From JADKAV01 sp037045455 (lineage in GTDB: Bacteria; Actinomycetota; Actinomycetes; S36-B12; UBA10799): a stretch of DNA of 64,000 nucleotides. Shown in pieces: positions 37,648-48,176 of the stretch (positions are counted from its first letter, which is position 1; every line of letters starts with the position of its first letter). The translations under genes were made by a program, and so were the position numbers. The notes below the pieces were generated by a model, which was given only the letters and a program-made list of their open reading frames with translations, did no database searches and was not told where the DNA came from. The stretch covers positions 62,001 through 126,000 of the forward strand of contig JBAOIN010000005.1 of assembly GCA_037045455.1 (NCBI GenBank), in the 5' to 3' direction.

Positions 37648-38666
37648 TCAGCTTCCTGACAGCGGGTTGTCGAATTCCTCGAAGGGCGCCGGGAAGGCGC
37701 TGATCGCCTGGTCGGCGTTCTCGGAGGTCACCAGGGCGGTCGGGGAGACGATCTCGGTCGGGATGTCCTGGCCGGCTAGGACCGCTTCACATGCCTGCAC
37801 ACCCAGAACACCGATCTCGTACGGGTACTGCGCGACGGTGGCAGTCAGGTCACCGGACTTGACGGCCTTCAGCGCGTCCTCGTTGCCATCCACGCTGATC
37901 ACTGCGATCTCACCGGTCTTGCCGGCGTTGGCCACGGCCCGGGCGATGCCCAGTCCCATGTCGTCGTTGGCCGCGAAGAACCCCTTGAGGTCCGGGTTGG
38001 CCTGCATCAGGTCGGTCGCCGCGGTAAGGGCCTTCTGGCGCTCCCAGTCGGCGGCGACGGTCTGCACGATGTCGAGCTTGCCCTGCACGGCGGCGGTGAA
38101 GCCGTCGAGGCGGGCCTGGCTGGTGACGTCACCGGCGATGCCGCCGATCAGGGCCACCTTGCCGCTGCTGATCGTGTCGATCATGTACTGGCCGGCTTTG
38201 CCGCCTGCATCGGTGTTGTCGGTGCCGATGTAGGTCGCCGGGGTGACGTCGGCCTCGGCGGCCGCGTCAGCATCGATCGGACTGTCGATGTTGACGATCG
38301 GGGTGTCCTTGGCGGCGACCGGGGCCAACGCCTGCACCAGGTTGGTCCCGGAGATCGGGTTCACCACGAAGCAGTTGTAGTCCTGCTGGGCCATCGCCGT
38401 GAGCTTCTCGGCCTGGCCGGTGGTGTCGGTGATGCTGGTGGCAGCCTGGATCTCGACCTGGGCGCCGGAGTCCTGCGCCTGGGCGTTGATGCCGTCTTCC
38501 ATCGCCTGGAAGAACGGGTTGTCCAGACCCTTGATGACGGCCGCGATGTTGGCGTCACTGCCACCCTCGCTGGGTGACGCCGAGGAGTCGCTGTCAGACC
38601 CACCGCCGCCACATGCGCGGCGACCGCGAGCCCACCGGATTCGATCATGCGTCGATGTCTGTCCAT
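37648..38666 (-). CDS. Sugar ABC transporter substrate-binding lipoprotein, frameshifted near signal peptide
   Basis: About 338 residues. The mature part is a periplasmic-binding-protein type I (RbsB-like) fold: IAAVIKGLDNPFFQAMEDGI, DYNCFVVNPISGTNL, YIGTDNTDAGGKAGQYM, GFFAANDDMGLGIARAVANAG, VISVDGNEDALKAVKSGDL. The signal peptide starts at ATG 38666 but the lipobox ACGGGGSD is in the neighbouring frame, so one indel lies near 38615. Substrate is inferred as a monosaccharide from the operon. It is the first gene of the transporter operon, divergent from the ROK regulator. Confidence 0.85.
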
Positions 38667-38716
38667 TACTGGGAGATGTGTGTGTGACTTCCCCTGTCGA
38701 ATCTGGTTATGGCTCG

Positions 38717-39853
38717 ATGACGGTCTATTGACCTGGTCCGGTTGGTGCGCGAAACCGGCCCGCTCAGCCGCGCCGATCGGCGAGGCACCGGCTGGGCGCG
38801 GGTCACGGTCAACCAGCGCTGGACCGGGCGGTGGACGCCGGGCTGCTGGTCGCGGCCGGCACTCCACCTCCACGTGGGGCCGGCGGCACGATTTGCATCA
38901 ACGCGCAGCGCGCGCACCTGCTGCTGGCCGACATCGGCGCCTCCGGCATGCGGCTGGCGCGCACCGACCTGGCGGGCACCGTGCTGCAACGTAACGACCA
39001 GCCGATCCGCATCTCCGACGGCCCGGATGTGGTGCTCGAGGCTGTTTCCGCCGGTCTGGCCGAGCTGCGCGACCCGGATCTTCCGCTGTGGGGGGTGGGC
39101 ACTTCGGTGCCAGGACCCGTCGAGTTCGCCAACGGGACCGTCGTCAGCCCGCCGATCATGACCGGTTGGGACGGCACGAACATCCCCGAGCGACTGGGGC
39201 ATCTCACTCCCCTCGTGTTCGTCGACAACGACGTGAACGCGATGGTCATGGGCGAGCGAGCCGCGCGCTATCCGGAGGTCGACGACCTGCTGCTGATCAA
39301 GGTGGGAACCGGCATCGGCGCGGGCATCATCGCCACCGGCCGCACGTTGCGCGGGGCCCAAGGCACCGCCGGCGACCTCGGCCACATCCGGGCCGACGTT
39401 GCGCGCGATGGCGAGCCTCCGCTGTGCCGCTGCGGGCAGTTGGGTTGCGTGGAAGCCTATGCCGGCGGCTGGGCGATCATGCGCGATCTCGCAGCTGCCG
39501 GACGCCCGGTGGAGTCCGTGGACGACGTCGTGGCCGCTGTGCACAACGGGGATCCGCTGGCCACCCGGCTGGTGCGCGACGCCGGGCGCGTGCTCGGTGC
39601 CACGGTGGCCGATGCGGTGGGCCTGCTCAACCCCGCGGTCATTGTGATCGCCGGGCAGCTGTCGGCCACCGGTGAACACCTGTTGGCGGGCATCCGCGAA
39701 CGGATCTACTCGCGATCACTGCCGCTGGCGATGCGGGATCTGCAAGTCCGGGCCAGCGACCTGGCGGGGGATTCCGGCGTCATCGGGCTGGCGCACGGCG
39801 TGCTGGACCGGCTGTTCACAGCCGAACATCTGAACCTGGCGCTCGCGTCCTGA
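38717..39853 (+). CDS. ROK-family transcriptional regulator, frameshifted in HTH region
   Basis: About 378 residues. The N-terminal winged helix is seen as LVRLVRETGPLSRAD and GWARVTVNQR, after which the frame changes around 38790-38830 to DAGLLVAAG. The ROK kinase-like domain follows: LLADIGASGMRLA, FVDNDVNAMVMGE, KVGTGIGAGII, the zinc motif CRCGQLGCVEAYAGG and VGLLNPAVIVIAGQ. This matches NagC/XylR-type sugar-responsive repressors. It is divergently transcribed 50 bases from the ABC transporter operon, which it probably represses. Confidence 0.83.
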
Positions 39854-39861
39854 GGTGCGCC

Positions 39862-39922
39862 CCGGTTTGTCGCGCAGTGGTCACGACACGCCGGGCGAAA
39901 CGCCGACAACGCGACAAACCGG
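39862..39922. repeat. Family 3 palindrome, copy 2
   Basis: A perfect 13-bp stem, CCGGTTTGTCGCG with CGCGACAAACCGG, encloses GTCACGACACGCCG and CGCCGACAAC. Located between the convergent ROK and alanine dehydrogenase-like genes. It could work as a bidirectional terminator. Confidence 0.8.
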
Positions 39923-39928
39923 CGCGGG

Positions 39929-41023
39929 CTAGAACCGGTGGTGCGGGTGATCCGCGTGCCGGTTCTGGAACGACAAGATCTTGGGGTTCTGCACAACGCC
40001 CTCGCGGATCTCGATTGCCCGTGCGATCGTCGGCTCCTCCCAGTCCCGGTCCATGACCGGGCGCAGGAACGGCAGCAGCGCCTCGCTGATCCCCCAGGTC
40101 GCGCTGTTCCACAGGTAACTCGGGCTGTGATCGACGGCGTAGTAGGTAACCCCGTTCCCCACCCTGAACGCCGGCTCCTCAAAAGTGGTCGGGCGGGCCC
40201 ATTCGAAACCCATGCCGCGGTCACACGAGACGTCGACGATCAGATCCCCGGAGGTGAACAACTCGAGCTGCTCGTCGGTCACGAACATCATCGGGCGGTC
40301 GGTGTCCTGCATGACGCAGTTCACGATGATGTCAAAGTCCGCCAGGTACTCGGCGATAGGGGTGTCGCCCACCTCGATATGACCATTGTCCCGGTGCATA
40401 TGCTCCATCGGCACGGCAGGAATCGGTGAAGCGACCGCGGTGATATCGCGCATTGTCAGCGCGGTGACGTCGTGCACGCCCATGCCGTGCAGCGCGGTGA
40501 TCGCGCCACGGGCCGTGTTGCCGAAACCGAGAATGACGCCACGCAAATGCCGCCCATAGTGCCCGGTTGTGCCGTTCAGCGCCATGGCATGCAGCACCGA
40601 GCAGTAGCCTGCCATCTCGTTGTTCAGGTGGAACACGTGCACCATGTGTTCCCCATCGGAAGTCCAGTGGTGCATGGCCTCCCATGCGATCAGCGTGAGC
40701 TGCTTGTCAATCGCGATCTGCGTCAGTTCGGCGTCCTGAACAGCATGCGGCCAGCCCCACATGATCTGCCCGTCCCGCAGTGCGTGCAGGTCCTCCAGCG
40801 TGGGCTTGGGCAGCAGCACGATGTCTGTGGTGGCGATGATCTCCTCGCGGCTCGCTACCGCCGGCAACTCGACCCTTCCGAAACGCTGGCCGTACCCGGT
40901 CTCGAACACCATGCGCTCGCGCAGATCCGGTTCGATGCGCTCGATGTGGTCAGGATGGATCGGCAGGCGCAGTTCGTTCTCCTTGCGGGAGGTCGCGAGT
41001 ACCCCTAAGCGCAGTTCCGTCAT
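39929..41023 (-). CDS. Alanine dehydrogenase/PNT-family protein
   Basis: 364 residues. The N-terminal AlaDH/PNT domain is recognised by LGVLATSRKENELRLPIHP and the E-x-G-Y-G-x-R-F block FETGYGQRFG. The Rossmann region carries GVILGFGNTARGAITALHGMG in place of the classic G-x-G-x-x-G. The catalytic His-Lys arrangement is only partly visible (LLPKPTLEDL). Relatives include alanine dehydrogenase and N5-(carboxyethyl)ornithine synthase. I cannot choose between them. Isolated gene between a family 3 palindrome and a divergent region. Confidence 0.78.
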   Translation of the reverse strand: MTELRLGVLATSRKENELRLPIHPDHIERIEPDLRERMVFETGYGQRFGRVELPAVASREEIIATTDIVLLPKPTLEDLHALRDGQIMWGWPHAVQDAELTQIAIDKQLTLIAWEAMHHWTSDGEHMVHVFHLNNEMAGYCSVLHAMALNGTTGHYGRHLRGVILGFGNTARGAITALHGMGVHDVTALTMRDITAVASPIPAVPMEHMHRDNGHIEVGDTPIAEYLADFDIIVNCVMQDTDRPMMFVTDEQLELFTSGDLIVDVSCDRGMGFEWARPTTFEEPAFRVGNGVTYYAVDHSPSYLWNSATWGISEALLPFLRPVMDRDWEEPTIARAIEIREGVVQNPKILSFQNRHADHPHHRF

Positions 41024-41079
41024 GGCACTATCGTGCCGCTCTGGGAAGCCCGTGCTGCGGGGTTTCGGCGGATAGATTG

Positions 41080-41103
41080 GGCGGACAGCGCTAACGGTCC
41101 GCC
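41080..41103 (-). terminator. Hairpin downstream of VOC gene
   Basis: GGCGGAC pairs with GTCCGCC around AGCGCTAACG, 8 bases past the VOC stop on the minus strand. There is no long U tract. Confidence 0.55.
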
Positions 41104-41110
41104 TAAACCT

Positions 41111-41488
41111 TCAGGCAGACGCCATGACGTTGATGATGTTCCCGTCGGGGTCTTTGAACCAGACCGACTTGGACTCACCCATGACCGCGACGCCGTCCTG
41201 CCACTCGATGCCCTCGTAGTCAAAGGTGTCGAACTGCACGCCCGCGTCGCGCAGAGCTCGCACCTCGTCATCAAAGCCCGCATCACACTGCAGCGACATG
41301 GCCGTCGCCTGATTCGTGCCGGCGAATGACGACTCGTACACCAAGAACGACCCCGCCCCCGCGCGGTAGACCACCCCGTCGCCGCCCGCTTCGCCCGGCG
41401 GGAATCCGAGCACCCCCTCGTAGAACGCGCGGGATCGTTGCGGGTCGGCCGTGGCCAGCGTGGGCATCGGTGTGTAGTCGGACAGCAT
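41111..41488 (-). CDS. VOC/glyoxalase-like protein
   Basis: 125 residues, single vicinal-oxygen-chelate fold: LATADPQRSRAFYEGVLGF at the N-terminus, VVYRAGAGSFLVYES in the middle and SKSVWFKDPDGNIINVMAS at the C-terminus. These are the usual F-Y-x-x-x-L-G-F and D-P-D-G-N blocks. Function unknown, possibly resistance or detoxification. GGAGGTCACC immediately precedes ATG 41488. Confidence 0.88.
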   Translation of the reverse strand: MLSDYTPMPTLATADPQRSRAFYEGVLGFPPGEAGGDGVVYRAGAGSFLVYESSFAGTNQATAMSLQCDAGFDDEVRALRDAGVQFDTFDYEGIEWQDGVAVMGESKSVWFKDPDGNIINVMASA

Positions 41489-41606
41489 GGTGACCTCCGG
41501 TGCTGACCGGGCCGGCTTGACCCGGCGCACGTGGTCGACCGTACGCCGCCCGCCGGAAAGCGGGGAGGGGCCGAACGGTCACATGGGGAGGCACGAAGCA
41601 CCGCGC

Positions 41607-44600
41607 TCAGTGCTTCGGCCGCAGCACCCACGTCCGCTTCCAGCTGTTCGCCTTCCACGTGTCCTTGTACTTGGGCTTGGGCGTGGCCACGATCCACAGC
41701 GTCACGCGGATCTTCTTGTAGCCCTTGACGTGGACCTTTACGGCCCCCTTCTTGGAGACCGACGTCCGGCAGTAACTGACCTCACCTGCCGCCGAGCTCT
41801 TCAGCGGCCGGCAGTGCACGCGGTACTTCAGGTTCCCGTACTTGTTGGTCTTCGACTTCTTGACCAATGTGCACGTGGAGCCCTTGCAGGTGACGTCGGT
41901 CTTCACATCTACCGGCAGCGGCTTCTTGCCGGTCGGGGTGACCTGCACGGTCGCCTGCGCCTGCGCGGACACGTCCGGGCCGATCACTTGACCGCCCGAC
42001 CACGGGGAACCAAGGGCAGTCACCGTATTCGTGGTCGTCGCTTGCAGCGATGTGGTGCAGGCGTAGGTCCAGGTCTCGTCCGGGGCGTCTCCGATCGCCG
42101 CCGACGTCAAGAGCCCGTCTGCATTGTCGTCACCGCTCGCATAGGTCAAGGGCGCGCACTTGTCGTCGGTGACCCGGATGTTCGCCAGTGCCATGTTGCC
42201 GGTGTTCTTGACCTCGTAGGTATAGGTCACATTGCCGCCCTTTTCCACGACTGCGGCTGAGGCCTTCTTCGTGACAGCGATCGCCGGCTTCAACGAGCCG
42301 CCGACCACGAGCACGCGCACGGAGGTGGAGTCGCTCACCTTTCCACCGCTGGGGGTCGTGCCGCTTGCAGTCGCAACGTTGAGCGTGTCGTCGTCGAGTA
42401 CCGAGGTGCACGCGTACTTCCAGGTCTGGCCGACCTTGAGCACGTTGCTGCCATCGTCACCTGACTTGTAAGACACGGGCGCACACTTGTCGTCGGTGAC
42501 CGTCACGTCACTGAGATCAACGCTGCCGTCGTTGGTCACGTCATAGGTGTAGGTGACCGGTGAGCCCTTTGGCACCACCTGCGCGCTCGGGCTCTTCTTG
42601 ATCCCGATGCTGCCCACGTAGCTGGTCACCGTGGCCTTGTCGTTGTCGGTGACGACGTCTCCCAGGATCGGCTCGAGGGCCGTCACGACGACCGTGTTCT
42701 CGACGGTCTTGGATCCTGTGAACTCCGAGGTGCACGTGTAGACCCAGGTCTCGCCGGGTTCGACGAATCCGTCCCCGTCGTCCCCGGACTGGTAGACCAC
42801 CGGGGAGCACTTGTCGTCGGTCACATCGAGGACCTTCATCGGCACCGTCGCGTCACCGGACGTGACCTCTGTAGGTGTAGGTCACCTCCGAGCCCGATGG
42901 CACCAGCAGTTGCCCGTCCTTGACGACTGCGCCCGGAGCCGAGGGCGTCTTCGTGATCGTGATTCCCTCCTCGATGACCTCGACGTCCGCGGTGTCCGTC
43001 TTCTGCATCTGCTCGCCGACCTGCTCGGGCTCGGTGGGCAAGAACGGCGTCGCCGTGACCGTCGCCGTGTTGGTGGTGTTCTCGTTGATCGTGCTCGAGC
43101 AGGTGTACGTCCAGGACTCCCCGACCCCGAGGATGGAGTCCGCTGAAGTGTCGCCGCTCACGTACGTCACCGGTGTGCACTTGTCGTCCGACATCCATGC
43201 GTTCTTGTTGGCAGGACCACGGAACGGCGTCTCGCCCGCGTTGCGCACGACGTAGGTGTAGGTCACCTCGGTGCCCGGATAGACGATCGACTGGTCGACA
43301 GTCTTCGTCAGTTCCAGCTTGGGCACCTTCACTTCGACGGTGACCGAGTCAGTGGCCTTCAGCGGTTGATCTTGCGGATCCTTGACGGTGACGGTGGCCT
43401 TGTTGGTGGCCTTCGCCTTCGTCATGGAGGCGACCGTGCACTCGTAATCCCAGGTTTCCCCGGGTGCGAGCGGGTTGCTGCCGGACGTCACCGTCACGGC
43501 GTCGCACATGTCGTCGACGAGCGCACCATTGAGGTCCGGGTCGGCATACAGATTGGTGTTTCCGGTGTTGGTCACCGCGTAGGTGTACTTCGCCGGCTTC
43601 CCTTCCAGGAAGACCGTGTGATCGACCTGTTTGACCAATTCGAGGCTGGGCTCGTAGTTGAAGAAGTCCGCGAACGTGCACACGGCGTTGTCGCCGTACT
43701 TCAGGTGCACGGTGACACCGTGTGTCACGTCGTAACTGACATCCGCGCCCGTGCAGGTGGGGTGCGCCCCGTTGGGCCCGTCGAGATACCAGTCCGCGGG
43801 AATGTCGGTCTCCCGCACGACGTAGTTGCCCTCGTTGAGATCGGGCTTCGTGATGGACTGCTGGTCCTTCAGCGGGAAGGGCAGCGTCTGCTGGCCGTCA
43901 CTGCCCTCGAACGTGAACACCTGTTGCGGGTCACTCGGTGCCTGCTTAACGACCGTGATGCTGGCGTCCTTCACGTTGCGGAAGGTGCAGGTGATCGTGT
44001 CACCGGGATCGACGGCGATCTCGATCCCCTGCGCCGGCTCGCTCACCGGGGTCATCACGTCGCCGTTGTTGACGCACTGGACACCTGCGAAGTTCCAGAG
44101 CATCGGTAGGTCGCCCTCAGTGAAGGTGTAGTTGGAGCCGTCCGCTGGGGTCTGAATGGTCAGCGTCCTGCTAGCCGGCTCGCCGTTCGGGGCCAGCGAG
44201 AAGGCCTCGTCTGCTGGCTGCACACCAGCACCGGCGGCCGTGAAGTCGAAGGACGTGCCATCAGCCGGCTCGGCCTGCTTCACGATCTTCACGGTCGCGG
44301 CTTTCGGAGGCGGCAGTTGGGCGTTGGTGAAGACGCAGTGGACCTCTTCGCCGTAGTCGAGGTCGAGGACCACCTTGCGGTTGGCCACGTCCTTGGTCTG
44401 GCTGGACGTTCCGGTGCACGAGATGTCGTCCAGTTGCCAGCCGGCCGGCACGGTGTCCTCGGTGATGGTCCGGGGACCCACCGGCAGCGCGGGGAACGCT
44501 TTGTTCTGACCGTCGGCGAGGTCGAAGGCCGGCGGCGCATCGCTGACCGAGAAGCCGAAGACGTCGTTGGCGCCGCTCGGGCTGGTCTGTTTGCTCACCG

Positions 44601-46908
44601 TCAGCGACGGCAGTCGTTCGTTGGTGAACGTACATGTGACGTCCTGAGCAGGTGCGATGCTCAGCGTGATGACCCCGGTCGCCAGGTTCTCGTTGAAGGT
44701 GGCGTCACAATCAAGATCCGTCAGGTCCCAGCCATTCACCTTAGTCTCGGTGATCGTGTACGTGCCCTGCGGCACCTCCACCATGATGTCGCGGGCGGCC
44801 TGTCCGTTCGTGTTGAGGTCGAAGCTCTGGTCCGGCACCGGGACGCTGTTGCCCGACACAGTGAAGTGGAAGTCCTGGTCGACCTTGCCCGGGTTGGTGA
44901 CCTTGATGATCCGAAGGCTGGCGGAGACGTCCACGTTGATCGTGAAGTTGTCCTCGTCAGTGACCGGCCCGTTGTTCTGGCCCTGTGCAGTCCAGCCTGA
45001 CCAGTTGGAGGTGACCTTGCCAGTGTTGGTGACGGAGGTCACGGTGCTCGGGGGATTGAGCCGCTGCGTGCACTCGTAGAGCCACGTTTCGGTGGTCTCC
45101 AGGACCTGGTTGTTATTGGTGTCGCCGCTCTTGTAGGTGACCGGGCTGCACTTGTCGTCGGTCACCGCCGTCGCGCGGACCAGGGTCAGGGGGTCATTGC
45201 CGGCGTTGGTAAGGCTGTAGCCGTAGGTGACACGGGTTCCGGCCGGGACGGTGTCGCCGTCGTTGATGACTGTGCCCGTGTCGGTCTTCTTGGCGGTCTT
45301 GTCGATCGCTATCGCCGGGGTCCTGACATCGACCGTTTCCTGATCCTGATCGGACACCGCAGTGCCATTGGGCGCGATCCCGGTCACGCTCACCGTGTTG
45401 TTGTGCTCCAGTCCGGTGGTCACAGTCGCCACCGGGCCGATCTTGGACTGGCAGGTGTAGGTCCAGGACTTGCCCGGCTGCAGTGTGCCAGTGCCTGCCC
45501 CGTCGCCGGTAGGCGCAGAGATGGAGGTGCACTTGGGGTCGACGGGCTTGGCGACCTTCAGCGGGGTGTTTCCCGTGTTGGTGACCGTGAACGTGTACTC
45601 CTCGTCCCAGCCGGCGGCGTTGCCCCGGACGGGGTTGTCCTTCGCGACCTTGGTGATGTCGATGTGGGGTGCATAGACGAAACCGTTGTAGATCTTGCAT
45701 GCCGCAACGTCGGAGGGGTTCATCTCGAACTGGAATGAGGGCGCCTGGTTGGTGATCGTGCCGGACTTCGTGGTCACCTTGCCATCCGACGCCTTGACCT
45801 CACACGTCCAGTTCTCGGCAGTGAAGTCGGTCTTGACCGCTTCCGTCACCTGCACTGTGGCTTTCTGATTGGCCTGCTTTGGCTTCCACTGGAACGCCGC
45901 AGTGCCTTGAGCGCCGGAGGTGGCGCGAGTCTGTGCGCTGTCATCCGCGCCCTTGGGATCCACCCAGGAGAAGCCGCCGGTGACCGTCGGCTGCACTGTC
46001 ATGTCCCAGCCCGTCGCCGGCACGTAGTCGGCCCCGGAATTGGTCTGCGCGAGCTTCTGGATCGTCACACTGTTGCCACACAACGACGTCACCACAGAAC
46101 GCAGGAACGTGCCGAGCGCGTCGAAGTCGGAGAACGCCACGGCGTCCACCTGGTTGATGGTCTTCCCGGCCAGCGCTGCCGGCGACTTCTCCAGATTCGG
46201 TCCTGAGATCTTCTTCAGCCGGTCCTGGGATGCGGTGCTGGTGAGACCGGATCCCACACCCACCACCAGCATGCGCGTGCCGGCGCTCTTCAGGATGTTG
46301 GCCTGTGTGATGGCGTTGTCCAGAGCCGTGCCGGTGGACGATGCATCAACGTTCGTGCGGGTAGCGCTGACGTTGTACGCGGTCGGGTCGCCGTCAGTCA
46401 TGAAGATCGCCAGTTCTGGACGGTCGATCGCCTTGACGCCGTCCTCCCAGTTGGTCCACTGGATGGCGCTATTGTCGATGCTGTTGCCGCGATAGATGTT
46501 GACACCGCTGGGCCGCGGGGGCAGCGGGTTGTAGTACTTGGTGACCGCGTGCGACAGGGCCCCACCTGGCCCGGTGGTTGCGGCATTGACCGGAACTCGT
46601 GCGCTCAGCTCCCCGGAGAAGGTCGCAAATTGGGTGACCCGCAACGTGGAGTTGGTGTCCTTGAGCGCGCCGATCAGATCATCGGCGGCACCCCGGACAG
46701 TGTTGACCGCGCCAGCGCTGCTGATCGAGCCCGACGCGTCGAGGATCAGCGTCGCGTCCAGCCCGCAGGTTTCCTCGATGGCGGGGTTGGTGCTCGGGGT
46801 CACGGCCTGCGCCTGGACGTTGTCGGAAGGCTGCGCCTGTGCGGGGGGAGCCGTCAATCCCGTCGCCACCAAAGCTGCCAGACCGAGTCCGACGATTCCT
46901 CGACGCAT
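41607..46908 (-). CDS. Giant secreted vWA/DUF11-like repeat protein, one frameshift
   Basis: About 1,766 residues after correcting one inserted base near 42870 (frame before: EVTYTY; after: EVTSGDATVPMKVLDV). Signal peptide MRRGIVGLGLAALVATGLTA. A von Willebrand A domain (residues about 40-260) has the MIDAS DASGS and later FMTDGDPTA. Next come Ig-like/SpaA-like domains with repeated TCTFxN strands (VTCTFTNERLP, HCVFTNAQLPP, TCTFRNVKDA), then many DUF11/DUF7507-type repeats of TYTYxVTNTGN with DDKCxPVTYxSGD. The C-terminal ~75 residues (RPLKSSAAGEVSYC ... WVLRPKH) are shared with the protein at 2-1081. It is probably a surface adhesin; AAGGGA precedes ATG 46908. Confidence 0.85.
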
Positions 46909-47054
46909 GATCCGTCCCTTCACTGAATGCACCCGCCCGGATACTCTCAGTGGTCAGACGTTGATCGCATGCTGAGCCGAAATGCACATACCTCTACCGA
47001 ACGGATCGGTGGATACGGACGAAGTCTTGAGCCAAGGCGCTGTTCTTTCGGGGG

Positions 47055-48176
47055 TCAAACCCCAGCTGGCTCGTACGCGCAGGCGGTGTCCTCGGCCAGC
47101 GGATCCCCGGTGGCGGCGTAGGCGCGCGCCCGGGAACCGCCGCACAGGTCCGCGAACTCGCACAGTCCGCACTTGCCGGTGAAGTTCATCGACCGGATCT
47201 CGTGCAGCACTGGGTGGTCGCGGTAGATGTCGGCCAGCGGCGTCGTGCGGACCGAGCCCAGCGGCAGAGGCAGGAAGCCAGCGGGGAACACTTCGCCGTC
47301 GTGTGCCACGAAAACGATCCCCTTGCCGTCCCGGGTGGAGGCGGTGTGCGCCGAGGAACGCTCCCTCGGCTCGCCGAGCAGTGTGAGCAGCCCGGCACGT
47401 AGTCGCTCATACAACTGCCCGTCCGGCGCCGGCAGCCCTTGGCGGCGCTGCGCGACCACCCGACGGAAGAACGGGGCCTCGACAGTGCGCACGATGAATC
47501 CGTAGTGCGAAGCGTCGTGCAGGAAATGGCAGACCTGTTCGTGCTCCTCGGCCGTGATCGCGCCGGTCGCCTCCCCACGACCGACGTGCACCAGGAAGAA
47601 CACCTCCCAGATGTCGACGCCGGTGTCGGCCAGGATCTTCGCGATGTCGGCGAGCTCATGGACGTTGGACTGCATCACGGTGGTGTTGATCTGCACCTTC
47701 AGGCCCGCATCGACCAGCGCGCGGATCGCGGGAATCGTTTGGTTGAAATGGCCAGGGATGCCGCGTACTCCGTCATGGGTCGCGGCGGTGGCGCCGTCCA
47801 GGCTCAACGACACTGCTTTCACCCCGCTGTCCACCATGCGGCCAATCGCATCGGAGGTGAGCATCGGGGTGACCGACGGCGACATCGCCACCGGGATACC
47901 GCGAGCCGTCGCGGCGTCCACCAGTTCGAAGATGTCTGGCCGCAGTAGGCAGTCCCCGCCGGTCAGGACCAGGATCGGGTAAGGCCGGCCGAAGCCTGCG
48001 ACCTGATCGATCAAGGCCAGGCCCTCTTCGTGAGTCAACTCGCCGGGGAGCGCGTCCGGCGTGGCCGAGGCACGGCAGTGCCGGCAGGCCAGAAGACAAG
48101 CCCGGGTGACCTCCCAGAACACGAGCATGGGTCGCTGGGAGAAGTCGACCTTGGACGGGCGGGTGACGGTGGTCAT
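47055..48176 (-). CDS. Radical SAM/SPASM-type enzyme next to porphyrinogen oxidase
   Basis: About 373 residues. The radical SAM Cys triad is in TRACLLACRHCRA (C-x3-C-x2-C). LVLTGGDCLLRPDIFELV and SLSLDGATAATHDGVRG are the next conserved blocks. The C-terminal KCGLCEFADLCGGSRARAYA gives auxiliary cluster cysteines of a SPASM/twitch type, with a last Cys in DTACAYEP. The composition resembles haem-linked radical SAM enzymes such as AhbD and NirJ. The exact reaction is not known. ATG 48176 overlaps the oxidase stop (ATGA), so the two proteins are coupled. Confidence 0.85.
   Translation of the reverse strand: MTTVTRPSKVDFSQRPMLVFWEVTRACLLACRHCRASATPDALPGELTHEEGLALIDQVAGFGRPYPILVLTGGDCLLRPDIFELVDAATARGIPVAMSPSVTPMLTSDAIGRMVDSGVKAVSLSLDGATAATHDGVRGIPGHFNQTIPAIRALVDAGLKVQINTTVMQSNVHELADIAKILADTGVDIWEVFFLVHVGRGEATGAITAEEHEQVCHFLHDASHYGFIVRTVEAPFFRRVVAQRRQGLPAPDGQLYERLRAGLLTLLGEPRERSSAHTASTRDGKGIVFVAHDGEVFPAGFLPLPLGSVRTTPLADIYRDHPVLHEIRSMNFTGKCGLCEFADLCGGSRARAYAATGDPLAEDTACAYEPAGV

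Noticed and set aside
36720..37703. 327-codon plus-strand frame opposite the ABC permease
   Set aside because: Shadow of the permease; composition is unlike a real protein.
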